64,000 nt of DNA from Liolophura sinensis. Lineage: Eukaryota; Mollusca; Polyplacophora; Chitonida; Chitonidae. The notes beneath the pieces were generated by a model, which was not told the DNA's origin, did not search any database, and worked only from the letters and a program-made list of their open reading frames with translations. This document shows positions 24,101-33,732 of the stretch, piece by piece (within the stretch, counting starts at the first letter, position 1; every line of letters starts with the position of its first letter). Location: the NCBI RefSeq assembly GCF_032854445.1, contig NC_088304.1, forward strand, positions 3,100,001 to 3,164,000. The letters run 5' to 3'. Made by a program: the position numbers and the translations under genes.

Positions 24101-27100
24101 TAAATACACACTCCATGTGGACATCAGTGTTAGTGTGCAGAGATTTACTATCTATCATGGGGGCCTATAGTAGTGTACAATATAAATACATGTGTGATGT
24201 GGACATCAGTGTTAGTGTACAGAGATTTACTATCTATCAAAGGGGCCTCTAGTCATGTACAATATAAATACACACTCCATGTGGACATCAGTGTTAGTGT
24301 ACAGAGATTTACTATCTATCGTAGGGGCCTATAGTCATGTACAATATAAATACACGCACGATGTGGACATCATTGTTAGTGTACAGAGATTTACTATCTA
24401 TCGTAGGGGCCTATAGTCGTGTACAATATAAATACACGCACGATGTGGACATCAGTGTTAGTGTACAGAGATCTACTATCTATCGTATGTACTTTTTTCC
24501 GGTATTTTTTACACCCAATTTAACAATGTGTACATCAGTAGGTAATTATGAATAAATAGTTAATCTGGACACTAATCCTTCAAAAAATTTTGAAGAAATT
24601 ATCATTGTGAGAAAATAAAAAAAAAAATTCTGCCTTAATCCCAGTAAAGACCTAGTAGTGGCCAATTGTGGAGGTTCATTCAGGTGATGTATAAGGAACA
24701 TATTAATAATGCTTCAGTTTAATGACCCGTACGTGGGGAAGGTCTGGCAGCAACCTATGGATGGTCGTGGGTTTCCCCCAGGCTCTGCCTGGTTTCCTCT
24801 CACCATAATGCTGGCCGCCGTTGCATAAGTGAAATATTCTTGAGTACGGCGTAAAACACCAATCAAATATATAAATAAATAGATCAGTTTAATAACAATT
24901 TGTTTTCATCACTTAACTATTTTGCCCTAAAAATTCTTCCTCCTATTATAGTGTGTTTTAGTGGCAAAGAAATGCCATGAAATATTACATTTGGTTTTTT
25001 AACATTTCCAGTAGAATGTCATCCAACCTACCAGACTAACTTTTCTCAGATTGATAGAACTCCCACAATCAGACAAAAATGAGCACATTTTGATGAAATT
25101 TTAAGTAAAATACAGTAGTCATAATTGGAACAATTGTCCTAGGTGCTGATGTCTGACTGTTTGTCTGCCTGGTTTCTGTTTATTGTAAACACATCTGTCT
25201 TTTCTTCCCACAGTGAGCCTACTCTACAGTTCTGCCTACCTGACAGCGATAACAGAAACAGTCAGGTTGATGGATTAACCATGCTGCCTAATGACATTAT
25301 AGGTGGGTGACTTTCAGTGATTATCTGACTGTCCGTAAGCAAAAATTATTAAGTACAGATTCTTGTACGTTTGTAAGATTTGGTGAACATTGTTACCTTG
25401 GCTTATAAAGGAAGAGTGAAGTTTGACCTACTTTCTAGGGTCAGAGGTCATTTAGGGCTCTTCAGCTATAGTAAACGCTCACTGAAACGTATGGGCAAGA
25501 ATTATTGTTTATTTAATCAGTACCTACTGATGTGGAGAAATTCTATTTTGGCATGACGCCAAAGTTTGATCGACCTTGCGAAGTCCACATCAGCTCGAAT
25601 TTATTCAGTAGTCTATTTATTATACATCAAACAATTTGAGTAGGGAATAAACTTCACTCGCTGAAAATGAAAATTAAGTTTAAGATAGTCAAATTTGTAC
25701 TAATTTTTTAATGAATGGTGCAAGAATATGTACAGGGAGCAGTATGATGGAGTGACCTGTTGGTGATGTCCCGATGTTAACGTCCAGTTTGTAACGTCCC
25801 GTTGTTAACGTCCTGTTTGTAACGTCCCGTTGTTGACGTCCTGTTTGTAACGTCCCGTTGTTAACGTCCTGTTTGTAACGTCCCGTTGTTGACGTCCTGT
25901 TTGTAACGTCCCGATGTTAACGTCCAGTTTGTAACGTCCAGTTGTTGACGTCCTGTTTGTAACGTCCCGTTGTTGACGTCCTGTTTGTAACGTCCCGTTG
26001 TTGACGTCCTGTTTGTAACGTCCCGTTGTTAACGTCCTGTTTGTAACGTCCCGTTGTTAACGTCCTGTTTGTAACGTCCCGTTGTTAACGTCCTGTTTGT
26101 AACGTCCCGTTGTTAATGCTGACATGCAGCATAAACGTTGATAATGGTGATGTGAATTATAAAAGATATGCAGCACAATTGCCACAACGTTGATAGATAC
26201 GCAGATGTGGAAGGTGTTTAATAATGATTAGGTGGTTAACACTGCTACATGTTGAACTGAAGAATTTCTAAAAAAAAATTTCAAGCATTTAGTTGACTCA
26301 TTAGAAATGATTTGACAGCATTGTGAATAGATCTTAATTTCAATACATCCATAGCAACCAAATGTGTTGGTCAGTCTGTGATCTGCTTGTGGCGTTTGGA
26401 GGATTATGTGACAGACAAGCCAGGGAAGAGTCCAATCAGAGCTGTGGATCCACTATGTGGACTGAGATACCCTCTAACCGAAACTGCTTACATCAACATA
26501 TCAGCAGCACAAGGTAAGTCCACAGTTCGAGGATCATGTTTTGTGGATTGGGGGAACATCGGGCAGATAGGCCTGGGAAGAGTTCAGTGTCTGGCTGTAG
26601 ATCTGCTGTGTAGAATCAGGTACCCTCTAACCAAAACTGCTTACATCAACATATCAGCTACACAAGGTAAGGTCACTGTCTGGGATTATATTTTGGAGAT
26701 TGGAGGATCATTTGACGAACAAGCCAGGGAGGATTTCATTCAGAGCTGTATATCCAGTATGGACTGAGATACTCTCTAACCAAAACTACTTCATATATGT
26801 GTTATGAGTGCATGTACACCAATAATTGTGACGTAATAAAGGAAAGAACAAAGGAGTTCACAACTTCGGACTGTCTTGTTACAAGTAGGAAGGAGTTTTA
26901 GTGGTTCCCTGTTATGTTTGCGATATGGAGGACCGTGTGATTAATGGAGGACCGTGTGATTAATGGAGGACCGTGTGATTAATGGAGGACCGTGTGATTA
27001 ATGCAGGACCGTGTGATTAATGCAGGACCGTGTGATTAATGGAGGACCGTGTGATTAATGGAGGACCGTGTGATTAATGCAGGACCGTGTGATTAATGGA

Positions 27101-30100
27101 GGACCGTGTGATTAATGGAGGACTGTGTGATTAATGCAGGACCGTGTGATTAATGGAGGACCGTGTGATTAATGGAGGACCGTGTGATTAATGCAGGACC
27201 GTGTGATTAATGGAGGACTGTGATTAATGCAGGACCGTGTGATTAATGCAGGACCGTGTGATTAATGGCGGACCGTGTGATTAATGGAGGACCGTGTGAT
27301 TAATGCAGGACCGTGTGATTAATGGAGGACCGTGTGATTAATGCAGGACCGTGTGATTAATGCAGGACCGTGTGATTAATGCAGGACCGTGTGATTAATG
27401 CAGGACCGTGTGATTAATGCAGGACCGTGTGATTAATGGAGGACCGTGTGATTAATGGAGGACCGTGTGATTAATGCAGGACCGTGTGATTAATGCAGGA
27501 CCGTGTGATTAATGCAGGACCGTGTGATTAATGCAGGACCGTGTGATTAATGCAGGACCGTGTGATTAATGGAGGACCGTGTGATTAATGGCCCATAGAG
27601 TGGATCAACAGCCCTCAGTGGACACTTCCATGAGCTGTTCCTCACATGATCGTCCAAGCTGAAACACACTAGCTTCACAAGGTAAATCTAGAGTTTAGGG
27701 ATATGATAAGTTGATTAATGGGGACCATCCCAAATGCCTGGCAGTAGCTTGGCACCATATTTGGATGGATCCAACACATTGGATGTCCCACCAACCCTTC
27801 CCCTGACAAAGTTACTTTTCATTCCATTCCTGGTGAAAGCAGTTGTGACGAATGACATCACAGAAAGTTTGAATATTTGCAACCAATGTGTCGGTCATCC
27901 AGGTGACCTATTTGCAACAGTACTGATTATTATTGGTTAATTGCGTGTTCTTGATAGACAGTTCGGAAAGGTCTATCGACGTCAGACATTCTCTTCCCAG
28001 CTCATCATTATGACATCACATAAAAAACGGACCGATGTTAGAATAAAAACCAGTACATTGTAACATTGTGGACATTGCACCACAATCAGTTTTGATGTAA
28101 CAGGGACAAGAGGTTTGTTTCACACAGGGCTAGCTCTCAGGATTGTGTTCTCATTAGAGACGACTGGCCTTTGACCAATAAGGTTGCGCCTTTGAATCAG
28201 ATTTGTTCGGCTTCATCTGAAAGGCGAAAGGGTTGTCAGGTATTAGTTGAAAAGGTGACAGTTTCCAGTATTTGTGTAGTACGGAATGTAAGTCCAGTTG
28301 GGCCTGAGGTAGTTAGCGTGGGGCAATGACCCAGGAGCCTCTCGCCAATGTGGTTGCTGTGAGTTCAAATCCAACTCATTCCAGCTCGCTCCCCTGCCGT
28401 AGGTGGGAGGGCGACCAGAGGATGGTCTTGGGTTTTCCTCGGGCTCTGCCTTGTTTCCTCCCACCATAATGCTGGCCTCGTATGAGTGAAATATTCTTGA
28501 GCACGGCGTAAAACACCAATCAAATAAGTAAAATCAAGTAAACAAATAAAAGTCAAATGAAATAAGTGAATAAATAATTTACATCACACAAGATGTAATG
28601 TATAATGTTGAATGTATTTTAGGTATTTTGGTTGCGGGAGATGACCATGGCTCAGTGTATATGTATAATTTGCGGGAAATGGCGAAAAAGATGAGTTTCA
28701 GAAAAGGTGTGGCGTCGTCTTCAAGGGTGAGTCTGGTTAATTAACATCAATGGCTCAGGCACCCAAAAATTTTTTTTAGTAGAAATGCCCTGGGAATGGT
28801 GATCCACCTGTAGAAGTGAAAGCTGTGGTTGAAGCCATTATAAATGCTCATTGAGATACTTGTGCGTGCATGTAGGTTTCAAATAAAAAACAATAAATGC
28901 AGTTTGCATATATGTACTATTATAAAAGTATATTTCGTGTGTTGAAAATCAGATTTGTGAACAACCACAAATATATAAAACAAAAAGGGCTACCCTGCTA
29001 TTGTGAAAGTCCCGTGAGTGGACAATCCTGATTCAGCTGATGTTATTGGCCAATCTTCTTGCCCAAGTTAATGGGAGTTCCTCCCTAACTTCAAATATGT
29101 CTCAAGTTTTCTGTTTCCAGAGAGCAGTACCTTAGAAAGGCCAAGCAATCTAAACCCTTTTTCTGCATTTTTAAATGATTACTGTCCACATTTTAGCTTG
29201 TGAACAAAAGATTATAACTAACTCAAACAGTATGTAACAGGGAGGGCCTCTGAGAAGTGTAATGATCCACCTAAAACAGATTCAAATTTTCTACCCTAGC
29301 CACTCTCCAGTTAACCCCTCAGTGCCTCACCTGTGAAAACGATAGTAACAACTTAGCCTGAATTGAAAATGTTGGCGCAGAAAACAAGGATGATGTTTAT
29401 AATCTTATCAGATGAATATCACAAACTGGATCAACACTGTCAAATTGTGCATTCTGAAAAGTTGTGTGAGTAGCCATTGTGTCAGTGGCTTATCAGTTCC
29501 ATTGGATCTGAATACTCAGAAAATTGAAAATTGCGGCAATATGATTTGGGCCAAAGTCAAACATCAGCTGAGAAATGGTGTTATACACATGGCTTTCTTG
29601 TATACGTAGGCCTCTTGCTTCAAATTCCTCTTCTCCCACGATAATGGTGGCTGCGGTCGTATGCGTGAAATATTGTTGAATACAGAATAAAACACCAATC
29701 AAATAAATAAATAAATATTATTCTATAAACTGACCATGATACTTGTCATACGAACATTCAAACAGCAAACAGGTGCTCTTTTTTTTTAACTAACACAATG
29801 ATGACATCCTCAAGTTGTGGTATAGTTGCTGATTGTGCTACTTATCACATTTTCTTTTTGACACCATTTCAGGAGTTGCTGTGGCCAGAAGTGTCTACGA
29901 GTAAAAACTGTCCAATAACAGATCTGAAAGATGATGTAAGTTTACAACAGTGTTCAGGCATTTGTCTGTCTTACTGTGTTATTTCTTTTAGATGCGGACA
30001 GAAAGTAAGGAATCTCTTGATGCACTATAATAAAGATGAATTTTCAAATTCTTATTTTGAATTTTCTGCAAGAGAGTTGTGTTGAATGATTCTGAGATTG

Positions 30101-30779
30101 ATTCTGTCAACAGTTGAATGTAATTTGTTGTAAATAAATATCCAGTGCAATAATTCTGTTTAGTAACTGAATTAGACCCTTGATGATTGATTCATTTGAG
30201 GTGTTGGTCTTGACTTGATTGACAGGTGCTTGACCAATGAGGTTGCATGTTCAGATCCATATCTTGTTCTTCTAATTGATGCTGCAAGTCTGAAGATTTG
30301 TCAGATGTCTTAGAAACTGTGTTGGTTTATCCCCGACACTCCGATTTATCTCAACTCATAAACCTGCTTCATCAGACAAAAGATTTTTTATAAACATGTT
30401 TATATAATTACAGAAAGAAGTTGCATTTCGTGCACATATGGGTATATTTTCTTTGATTACATACCATGATGTGTAAACTTGCATAATTGCATACCATTGT
30501 GTACAAACTTGCACAATTGCATACTATTGTGTGCAAACTTGTATAAAGCTGTTTACTGCCTATTTTTCTATCTGGTTTACTCCTGTCTAAAGCAGACTTG
30601 TAAATGAAGCGATTTTGCAGGACTAGAACACTTTCACACATTAATAAATAGATATTAAATATCTGACTTGATGTATGTTTTTGCAGGTTGTGGTGAATAT
30701 GTGCAGTTTGAGGGCAGATGGGCAATTCCTTGTGTCCGGTACAGACAACAACATAGTTTGCATCTGGAGCCGAGACTAA
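9123..30779 (+). CDS. LRWD1: LRWD1 (ORCA), leucine-rich repeat and WD repeat protein, 16 coding exons, 664 aa
   Basis: Exons: 9123-9202, 10496-10724, 11704-11826, 12330-12485, 13508-13762, 15763-15883, 16139-16245, 17654-17735, 19156-19278, 21292-21367, 22868-23002, 25214-25302, 26355-26513, 28623-28726, 29873-29935, 30687-30779. All junctions are GT/AG and in phase, and the total is 1995 nt. Residues 20-103 are LRRs (LTELDLSNNQLTDLP), 104-196 are the helical region after the LRRs, 197-281 are a Lys/Arg-rich linker (KRVRKRKLEA, likely nuclear), and 282-664 are WD repeats. Diagnostic matches to human LRWD1 are PLHFVRCHS, TVGTCGG, NRITLWDIGVP and GCEDGCYGW. The length fits (human 647). LRWD1 binds ORC and repressive histone marks at heterochromatin. 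Exon 2 must start at 10496, because the nearby AG at 10502-10503 breaks the frame. Confidence 0.95.
10739..11265 (+). repeat. 97-bp minisatellite, SINE-derived, near a splice donor
   Basis: About 5.5 copies. The unit start 'ataatgtaaatg' recurs near 10741, 10838, 10935, 11032, 11129 and 11226. The array begins 14 bp after the exon 2 donor of LRWD1. The unit includes SINE body sequence (gggaagatctggcagcaa, ggtttcctcccac) plus about 40 bp of unrelated sequence. A SINE tail follows directly. Confidence 0.9.
11276..11430 (+). mobile_element. SINE 3' half
   Basis: Core and tail ending 'gtaagacaccaatcaaataa'. It is continuous with the 97-bp array on its left and is the probable source of it. Confidence 0.8.
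12680..12838 (+). mobile_element. SINE 3' half, diverged
   Basis: Recognisable by 'gctctgcccggtttcctccc' and the tail 'gtgaataaataaataag'. It is in an LRWD1 intron. Confidence 0.75.
12885..13080 (+). mobile_element. SINE-like element, second type
   Basis: It has a weak tRNA-like start (gactctgtggctctcactgac), then 'cctgcatccataaacctgac', and ends in 'caatcaatcaatcaa'. The tail is related to the main SINE family but the body is different. Confidence 0.5.
13130..13475. repeat. Degenerate tandem repeats around 'tttcctccagactc'
   Basis: Many imperfect copies of a roughly 20-45 bp unit containing 'cttggtttcctccag'. The array ends about 30 bp before the 13508 acceptor and is rich in pyrimidines there. 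A similar weak array lies at 15530-15650. Confidence 0.65.
16246..17140. repeat. 51-bp minisatellite seeded from an LRWD1 exon end and donor
   Basis: About 17 copies. Each contains a version of the end of exon 16139-16245 followed by the donor: aaagtgatgag, then gtgatgatgag, then gtaggcaatgtt. The first two copies keep the closest match to the exon. The long minus-strand open frame here is an artefact of the unit length, 17 codons. Confidence 0.92.
18288..18311. repeat. Short perfect inverted repeat
   Basis: TAGAGGGATAT and its reverse complement, separated by 2 nt, in an LRWD1 intron. A hairpin or old element end; no other support. Confidence 0.5.
18535..18640. repeat. 37-bp tandem triplet
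   Basis: Three copies of a unit containing 'ggctttgctggaaaag' and 'catcgctcactat', in the LRWD1 intron between 17735 and 19156. Confidence 0.8.
19279..20630 (+). repeat. 24-bp minisatellite made of splice-donor units
   Basis: About 56 copies of a unit starting gtaagtcatttagtctct. The first copy is the actual donor of exon 19156-19278 (the exon ends ctcttct, followed by gtaagt). Nearly every unit therefore carries a consensus 5' splice site. Variants are interspersed as higher-order patterns (agctct and gattgt types), with a few 21-bp units. Confidence 0.95.
20990..21235. repeat. Interspersed repeat, possible MITE family copy
   Basis: It shares blocks such as 'tgaagccctgaaattggcca' and 'ttcaacct..gcatgttt' with stretches at 22595-22790, 55762-55945 and 58862-58990, and with the right window edge. 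No coding content. Confidence 0.6.
21362..21422 (+). repeat. Short tandem donor duplications
   Basis: Four to five copies of 'acaggta' with spacers of about 11-17 bp start at the real donor of exon 21292-21367. This is a small, irregular version of the donor-seeded arrays seen elsewhere in the gene. Confidence 0.75.
22036..22345 (-). mobile_element. SINE-like element with 'ttaaaccccaag' tail
   Basis: On minus it ends gactgaaaaattggtaag, then 'cattaaaccccaagcac' and a gtgagtga-type end. This tail is shared with the element at 36156-36478, though the heads differ. The body contains a conserved-looking segment 'cctccttgttgcaggacgg'. Confidence 0.65.
22595..22790. repeat. Interspersed repeat, MITE-like family copy
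   Basis: Same family as 20990-21235. It shows 'attcctcaacctttttgcat', 'ccaatttcaggacttgac' and 'cacacagaatagtgctctc'. Confidence 0.55.
23116..24577 (-). mobile_element. Kolobok-like element with internal minisatellite
   Basis: The ends are AGGATTAGTGTCCcG and ctGGACACTAATCCT, the same inverted termini as at 40990-42395. The outer flanks TTGA and TCAA look like decayed TTAA. The left 500 bp align, in reverse, to the right end of the SRRD-intron copy, including a reading frame ending FDLCPGISNHTDNKDW. The region that would hold the THAP segment is replaced by an 83-bp tandem array. Confidence 0.75.
23740..24487. repeat. ~83-bp minisatellite inside the Kolobok-like element
   Basis: About nine copies, 82-85 bp each, containing 'tgtacaatataaatacac' and 'gagatttactatctatc'. 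Overlapping open frames here are repeat artefacts. Confidence 0.92.
24725..24884 (+). mobile_element. SINE 3' half
   Basis: Well-preserved core (ggtctggcagcaacctatgg) and tail (gagtacggcgtaaaacacc). It lies in an LRWD1 intron beside the Kolobok-like element. Confidence 0.85.
25767..26117. repeat. 28-bp minisatellite
   Basis: About 12 copies of a unit around 'gtaacgtcccgttgttaacg' with a gttaacg/gttgacg alternation, in the LRWD1 intron before exon 26355-26513. Confidence 0.95.
26543..26800 (+). pseudogene. Two tandem copies of an LRWD1 exon (decayed)
   Basis: Exon 26355-26513 is followed by a second copy (26543-26666, ending ACACAAG then gtaagg) and a partial third (about 26691-26800). The offset is 153 bp, or 51 codons, so the frame stays open through the intervening sequence. 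The second copy keeps RYPLTKTAYINISATQG against RYPLTETAYINISAAQG. It retains a good donor but has lost the exon's start and acceptor, so it is probably not spliced in. The WD fold would not accommodate it easily. Confidence 0.8.
26928..27590. repeat. 19-bp minisatellite inside a further exon copy
   Basis: About 35 copies of gaggaccgtgtgattaatg, with g/c variation (gag/cag). The flanks resemble the same LRWD1 exon: left 'gcgatatggagga' against exon 'gcgtttggagga', right 'gtggatcaac...gtggac' and 'cacaaggtaa'. The unit thus seems to have grown from a fourth exon copy. Confidence 0.9.
28296..28545 (+). mobile_element. Nearly full-length SINE
   Basis: It has the tRNA-like head (gttagcgtgg...gtgagttcaaatcc as B box), core and tail 'gcacggcgtaaaacaccaat'. 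It lies 80 bp upstream of the 28623 acceptor. Confidence 0.85.
29195..29360 (-). mobile_element. Fragment of the Kolobok-like family
   Basis: It aligns to the sub-terminal part of 23116-24577 ('gagggcctctgagaagtgta', 'ccctagcc..ctccag'). The 15-bp terminus is not preserved. Confidence 0.55.
29609..29718 (+). mobile_element. SINE tail fragment
   Basis: About 110 bp ending 'aaaacaccaatcaaataaat', with moderate divergence. Confidence 0.7.
30440..30545. repeat. ~33-bp tandem repeat
   Basis: About three copies with 'gcataccattgtgtacaaac', in the last LRWD1 intron. Confidence 0.75.
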
Positions 30780-32400
30780 AGGGGAACAACTCTGGAACAC
30801 TAACTTGTGATATGCTAGAGAAATAACAAATCAGTAGGAAAGAAACTTGTGGGTAGAGCACCATTTCTGCTCTGATAATTGTCGAAGTAGAGTGAGGGCT
30901 AAAAGATACCAGTACTGTTTCAATAATGGCATACAGGTGCTGTGAGGAGCAAACGGGAGGAAATCTCACTGTCACACCTAGAGAACCAACCCACTTACAA
31001 TAATTGTATCGGCTTTGGAGACTAAAGGGGAATAACTCTGCAAGAGAGAACTCTCCTACCTGTATAGTTGATGTGAAAACTAAATGGGGAGAAAGGACAG
31101 TCGTGTTAAATAGATCCAGTTCTTTTTCAATATTTGTGTGCACCTGCAGTGAGGACTAATTCTCACTGGGAGAAATGTCCTGCCTGTGCAGATCCATTTT
31201 GAGGACTAAAGGGGAATAACTCTGTAGGACTGTCTGGGAGAACCAGTGCTGTAGTTGTGTACAGTGAACTTCATGTCCTTCAAAGCCACAAACAACCCAG
31301 TGTTACCGGGCATCCAGCAAACAGCATGATAACAGAAATGGTTATCGTGGCATTTCACCATGACAGTGATGAGGGGAAACTCTGATAGACTTTTTGCCAC
31401 TTGGCTTATTCTCCTGCCCTCTGAGTAGCATAACTAAATGTTGAATTAAGTAAGCCTATCATCTGTCATTACTTTGAATTCAGAAATGTTTTTTTTTATA
31501 TATATTTTAATGTACTTGCCCAGTGATGTGGGTTAGTACAAGGGTATTTGAGGCTAGAAGAGTGTTTTTCATTCTGGAGATGCTGAATAATGTGATTATT
31601 GAAGCATTTGTTCTGTACAAGAGATTATTTGTGGGTTTTGTTGTTTTTTTTTAAACATCAGTATTTTTAGAATCATCAAATAATTTTAGCATTGGAGTTT
31701 TTGTGCCAAATTCTGGCGTCTGAACAATCTGTTGAATTGTTATTCCATGTTCTTTCTGACTTAAATTGGTTTATAAAATACTAGTGGTATTTGTTTGTTG
31801 TTTACAGGCATGACCTTGTATCTGTATCATTGTTTTGGTATTTTTGTTATTGGAACTCTTCTTATTGCTGTATTCTAAGCATGAATTCTTCTTCTAATAG
31901 TCTACATGCTTAAGTGTTAACTAGGAGTCTGATTGGTAAAGGGGATGTGGCTGTACAACCAGGAATAGTCACAGGTAGAACTGGGAGCTAATGTTTGTTG
32001 AGAGCTATCTAGTTAGTGACAAGTCAGTATTACTATATAAGGAGCACCTATTAGATCTGGATTTAGTGAAATAAGGTATAAATGTTTTTCAGACAAGAAG
32101 ATATTGTTTTTGTTAAATAACGTCTTGAGACATCTTGTATTCCTTGAAAAGAACTTACTTTAAAAGAGGAATCAAACGAGGCTGGTTTTTATTCAGAACT
32201 TGAAATCATGCAAGACATTTTTAAAGAAATATACTTTTAAATGTTGTTATTGACATCAAAAAAGTTTGATATATGTATTATCAATGTGTAATTCAGTTAT
32301 GTATGGTTTCTTTGGTTTAAAGTTTTGAAACATAATTGTTTATTCTTCTGTACATATTATGTTTGGAAGATTGTTTAAGAATAAATTTAATTTTTTTACA
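30780..32400 (+). other. LRWD1: LRWD1 3' UTR
   Basis: The untranslated tail runs from the TAA at 30777-30779 to the poly(A) signal. Its first 600 bp contain diverged tandem copies of the stop-codon context: 'gagactaaaggggaa' recurs near 31019 and 31200, with related text near 31078. The units are roughly 180-240 bp. Confidence 0.65.
32380..32385 (+). terminator. LRWD1 poly(A) signal
   Basis: AATAAA, followed by a T-rich stretch. It is the best candidate after the stop codon before the next SINE and gene. Confidence 0.65.
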
Positions 32401-33732
32401 TGCATTTTACTATTTTATTTATTGAAATAGATACCCCAGGCACTGCTCGGTGTCCTCCCACCACAGTGATGGGTGTATAAGTGAAATATTCTTGAGTATG
32501 GTCGATAAAACACCAATTAAATAGATAATAAATACTGAAATAGATATACATTAAGGAGAGTGCTTTATGATCTACAGTAGCCACTTCAAATCATATCTGG
32601 ATGTGACAGGTCTGGATCAGCTTTCTTAGTGCTGCCAGTACCTTGATCAATGAGGTAGGATTAAATCCAGCTTTCACGTCTTTGACTGCAGCTTCAAATG
32701 AGAAGGTACCTGCCAAAGGTGGGTAGTTTACACCAGACAGTCTGATACTCTCCACCCATAAACCTGAACACCATGAAAATGTCCTGATCACCAATCTGAG
32801 AAAGAAATCAAATCATGGCTGCTGCTTTCTTGTACATATTACATAGTCCTGTTATCCTAGCTGTCATTATGAACAAAGAGTAAACTAGACATTGCTTTAA
32901 TTCATGCCAAGCATTCATGGGAAGAACAGTTGCAAGATGTGCATGGCCTCGAGTTATGTCTCGAGTTGTGGGAGGTCAAGGGGATGCTTTTAGTGAGGCA
33001 GCACTTAAATGGCAATAAATAATGTAACTTGAATAATTTAGGAAGAGGGATGGAAATTGGAAGCAACGGCGACACACAATTTTACAACATACATACTTGG
33101 TAACTCAATAAATCATCTTTTAATCTGGAATTCTTCAGAGGCCATGTTTGAGCTGATATAATATAATGTTTTTAAGCCCCAGGTTAGAGCAACCAGAATC
33201 ACAAATCGCATTGCTCACACCCCATGTACATATGGTTAAAAGGCAAACCGGACTTCAGGTGACTGGAAGCTGCTGTACTCTTGGGTTATTGACATAACTG
33301 ATAACTGACATAACTCCTGATTGGGTGAAGCTGATAACATGTCAGCGCTTTGGGTTTTTCCAATGTGTGCGATTTCGCTTATTATGAATTGCTATATCTT
33401 AGTTATATGCAACATCATAGAGACCAAAAGTTATGTTTTTTTTAAATGTCATCGATGCATACATGAATATCCATTTGGTCTGCTGTTTTTCAAATAAACA
33501 ATATTCACTGAATGAATGTATGAATAAACAATTGCATACAGTGTAAAGGAAAGTACTGCTATAACCTGCCTGTGGGAAAGGCCATAATTTGTTAAGCTAG
33601 GCTGAATTTCTGGCTTTAACATCTTACTGTGTGTGTCTGCAAGCAGGATGAAATCACGTCTTAGCGAAGTCCGTTTTCGATATTTTGAAATGGTTCTAGT
33701 TCTTGCGCAACTGTATCTGCAATCACAACAGC
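32400..33732. other. LRWD1-SRRD intergenic region
   Basis: It holds a SINE tail (32429-32540, plus) and a repeat-like stretch at 32585-32800 with 'cacccataaacctgaacacc', resembling part of the element at 12885-13080. The rest, including SRRD upstream sequence, shows no clear motif. Confidence 0.5.
32429..32540 (+). mobile_element. SINE tail fragment
   Basis: It begins about 45 bp after the LRWD1 poly(A) signal and ends 'gataaaacaccaattaaat'. Confidence 0.75.
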
